Part shown: positions 30,731-32,146 of the stretch, piece by piece | Numbering within the stretch: position 1 is the stretch's first letter | Layout of the letters: each line of letters begins with the position of its first letter | Assembly: GCA_900766005.1 (NCBI GenBank) | Contig: CAAFTU010000095.1 | Coordinates: 1-32,146, forward strand | DNA from: an uncultured Bacteroides sp. | Lineage (GTDB): Bacteria; Bacteroidota; Bacteroidia; Bacteroidales; Bacteroidaceae | Length of the DNA: 32,146 nucleotides | Direction of reading: 5' to 3' | Program-made: the position numbers and the translations under genes | The notes under the pieces: generated by a model | Seen by the model: the letters and a program-made list of their open reading frames with translations, nothing else | The model's database searches: none | What the model was told of the DNA's origin: nothing

Positions 30731-32146
30731 TTATCTAATAAAAAGCAATTCACGATATTTAGGTAATGTCCACATCTGGTTGTCTACGATAAGCTCCAGC
30801 TTGTCGATATGATAACGTATCTCTTCCAGCATCGGGGCGATGGTATCGTGATAGGCAATGGCCTTTTCGCGTTCGCTCTCTATTTTGTTCGCCACTTTTC
30901 GCGCCTCCACCATGGCATCTACATGTTCGGTGATGAAGATGGTTCGCCGGGCAATCTCTTCGATGAGTTTCATGTTCTCGGCCGACAGTTGGGATGCTTT
31001 TTCCGCCGGGAAGAGTTCTTTCATTTTATACACATTGTCTATCAGCTTGCTCTGGTACTCGGTGGCTACGGGGATGATGTGGTTCATCGCCAGGTCGCCC
31101 AGCACGCGCGCCTCAATCTGGATTTTCTTTGTGTAAGTTTCCCATTTCACTTCATTGCGCGCCTCCAGCTCCTTGCGTGTCATCACGCCGGTAGATTCGA
31201 ACATGGCGATGCTCGCGGGCTTCAAGTAGTTGTCGAAAATGAGCGGGCAGCTCGTTTCGCAGTCCAGGCCCCGGCGGGCGGCCTCCGCCTTCCATTCGTC
31301 CGAGTAGCCGTTGCCGTCAAAGCGGACAGGCTTGCACTCTTTGATGTAGCGGCGGATAATTTCGATGATGGCGGATATCTTCGGTTCGCCCTTCTCGATG
31401 AGTGCGTCCACTTCTTTCTTGAACCGCGCCAACTGCTCGGCTACGGCAGTGTTGAGCGCAATCATGGCACTGGCACAGTTGGCCTCCGAGCCCACCGCGC
31501 GGAACTCGAAGCGGTTGCCGGTGAAGGCGAAGGGGGAGGTGCGGTTGCGGTCGGTGTTATCGATCAGCAGTTCGGGGATTTGCGGGATGTCCAGTTTCAT
31601 TCCCTGCTTGCCTGCCAGCGAGATAAGGTCGTCGTTGGCGCTCTCTTCCAGGTGGTTCAACACTTGGGTGAGTTGTTTGCCCAGGAAAGAAGAGATGATG
31701 GCGGGAGGCGCTTCGTTGGCGCCCAGCCGATGCGCGTTGGTGGCGCTCATGATAGAGGCCTTCAGCAATCCGTTGTGGCGGTAAACAGCCATCAAGGTGT
31801 TCACTATGAAGGTGATGAAACGCAGATTGACCTCGGCGCTCTTCCCCGGAGCCATCAGCAGGACGCCCGTATCGGTGCCCAGTGACCAGTTATTGTGCTT
31901 GCCAGAGCCGTTGACGCCTTTGAAGGGCTTTTCGTGCAGCAACAGGCGGAAGCCGTGGCTCCGCGCCACCTTGCGCATGAGCGACATGATGAGCATGTTA
32001 TGGTCTACCGCCAGGTTGCATTCTTCGAAAATGGGAGCCAGCTCAAATTGGTTGGGGGCCACTTCGTTATGGCGGGTCTTGACGGGTATGCCCAGTTCCA
32101 GCGCCTGTATTTCAAGGTCTTTCATAAAGGCAGCCACACGGGTGGG
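30731..32146 (-). CDS. glnN: Glutamine synthetase type III, C-terminal part (runs off window)
   Basis: ATP-dependent ammonium assimilation enzyme making glutamine from glutamate. Only the last 471 residues are here; the frame is open to the window edge (PTRVAAFMKDLE...), and type III enzymes are about 730 residues, so about a third is missing from this view. Conserved GSIII stretches include GIPVKTRHNEVAPNQFELAP, the catalytic-domain HEKPFKGVNGSGKHNNWS, and RTSPFAFTGNRFEFRAVGS. The long helical C-terminus with KEGxP-like LIEKGEPKI and IIRRYIKECKPVRFDGNGYS is typical of the type. Codon use is visibly more G+C-rich than in the neighbours, especially at 31140-32146. A terminator follows the stop. 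Confidence 0.96.
   Translation of the reverse strand, partial: PTRVAAFMKDLEIQALELGIPVKTRHNEVAPNQFELAPIFEECNLAVDHNMLIMSLMRKVARSHGFRLLLHEKPFKGVNGSGKHNNWSLGTDTGVLLMAPGKSAEVNLRFITFIVNTLMAVYRHNGLLKASIMSATNAHRLGANEAPPAIISSFLGKQLTQVLNHLEESANDDLISLAGKQGMKLDIPQIPELLIDNTDRNRTSPFAFTGNRFEFRAVGSEANCASAMIALNTAVAEQLARFKKEVDALIEKGEPKISAIIEIIRRYIKECKPVRFDGNGYSDEWKAEAARRGLDCETSCPLIFDNYLKPASIAMFESTGVMTRKELEARNEVKWETYTKKIQIEARVLGDLAMNHIIPVATEYQSKLIDNVYKMKELFPAEKASQLSAENMKLIEEIARRTIFITEHVDAMVEARKVANKIESEREKAIAYHDTIAPMLEEIRYHIDKLELIVDNQMWTLPKYRELLFIR

Noticed and set aside
30809..31885. 358-codon open frame on the plus strand opposite glnN
   Set aside because: Explained by the G+C-rich codon bias of glnN, which removes stops from the opposite strand; the product is low-complexity with no known motif.

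Overview
The window is a chromosomal segment of a Bacteroides-like gut anaerobe (Bacteroidota). The evidence is the Bacteroides-type -7 promoter box (TAnnTTTG) upstream of at least eight genes, little reliance on Shine-Dalgarno sites, a V-type ATPase operon with a DUF2764 protein, a eukaryote-like (GT3) glycogen synthase, type III glutamine synthetase, and an anaerobic ThiH-type thiamin pathway. All gene identities were read from protein motifs by eye; no database search was run.

Layout. (1) 28-7586, plus strand: V-type ATPase operon E - DUF2764 - A - B - D - I - K, ending in a hairpin terminator. Its promoter lies outside the window. Recognisable C, F and G subunits are absent here. The K proteolipid keeps the full set of Na+ ligands known from Enterococcus hirae NtpK. 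(2) 7841-12106, plus: glycogen synthase and alpha-glucan phosphorylase, with their own promoter and a strong terminator. (3) 12191-12458: gene-free stretch with a REP-like palindrome. (4) 12459-13553, minus: thioredoxin-fold lipoprotein, divergent from (5) 13732-15771, plus: a PAS sensor histidine kinase with a cysteine cluster. (6) 15915-20245, plus: potABCD spermidine/putrescine ABC transporter, with a duplicated C-terminal domain in PotA and a C-terminal membrane anchor on PotD. (7) 20353-21291, minus: prs, converging on potD across a bidirectional terminator. (8) 21442-22050, minus: a divergent ThiE/TenI-like protein. (9) 22261-28530, minus: thiamin operon TPP riboswitch - thiS - thiE - thiG - thiC - (hypothetical gene, transposase debris) - thiH - thiF - terminator. 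(10) 28576-30562, minus: a sensor histidine kinase broken by a one-base frameshift. (11) 30731-32146, minus: glutamine synthetase III, running off the window edge.

How it works together. The thi operon makes the thiazole (ThiS, ThiF, ThiG, ThiH) and pyrimidine (ThiC) halves of thiamin and joins them (ThiE), and the TPP riboswitch would shut it off when the product is plentiful. The glycogen pair makes and degrades storage glucan. Prs supplies PRPP for the purine route, from which ThiC takes its substrate AIR.

The least ordinary parts are: a degraded REP-associated (RAYT) transposase tail close to a REP-like palindrome inside the thi operon; a 22-bp-periodic array of TCACT/AGTGA dyads between thiH and thiF; a ThiE paralogue without its metal-binding aspartates; a ThiF without its sulfur-transfer cysteines; and a V-ATPase gene set in which DUF2764 occupies the place of subunit C.
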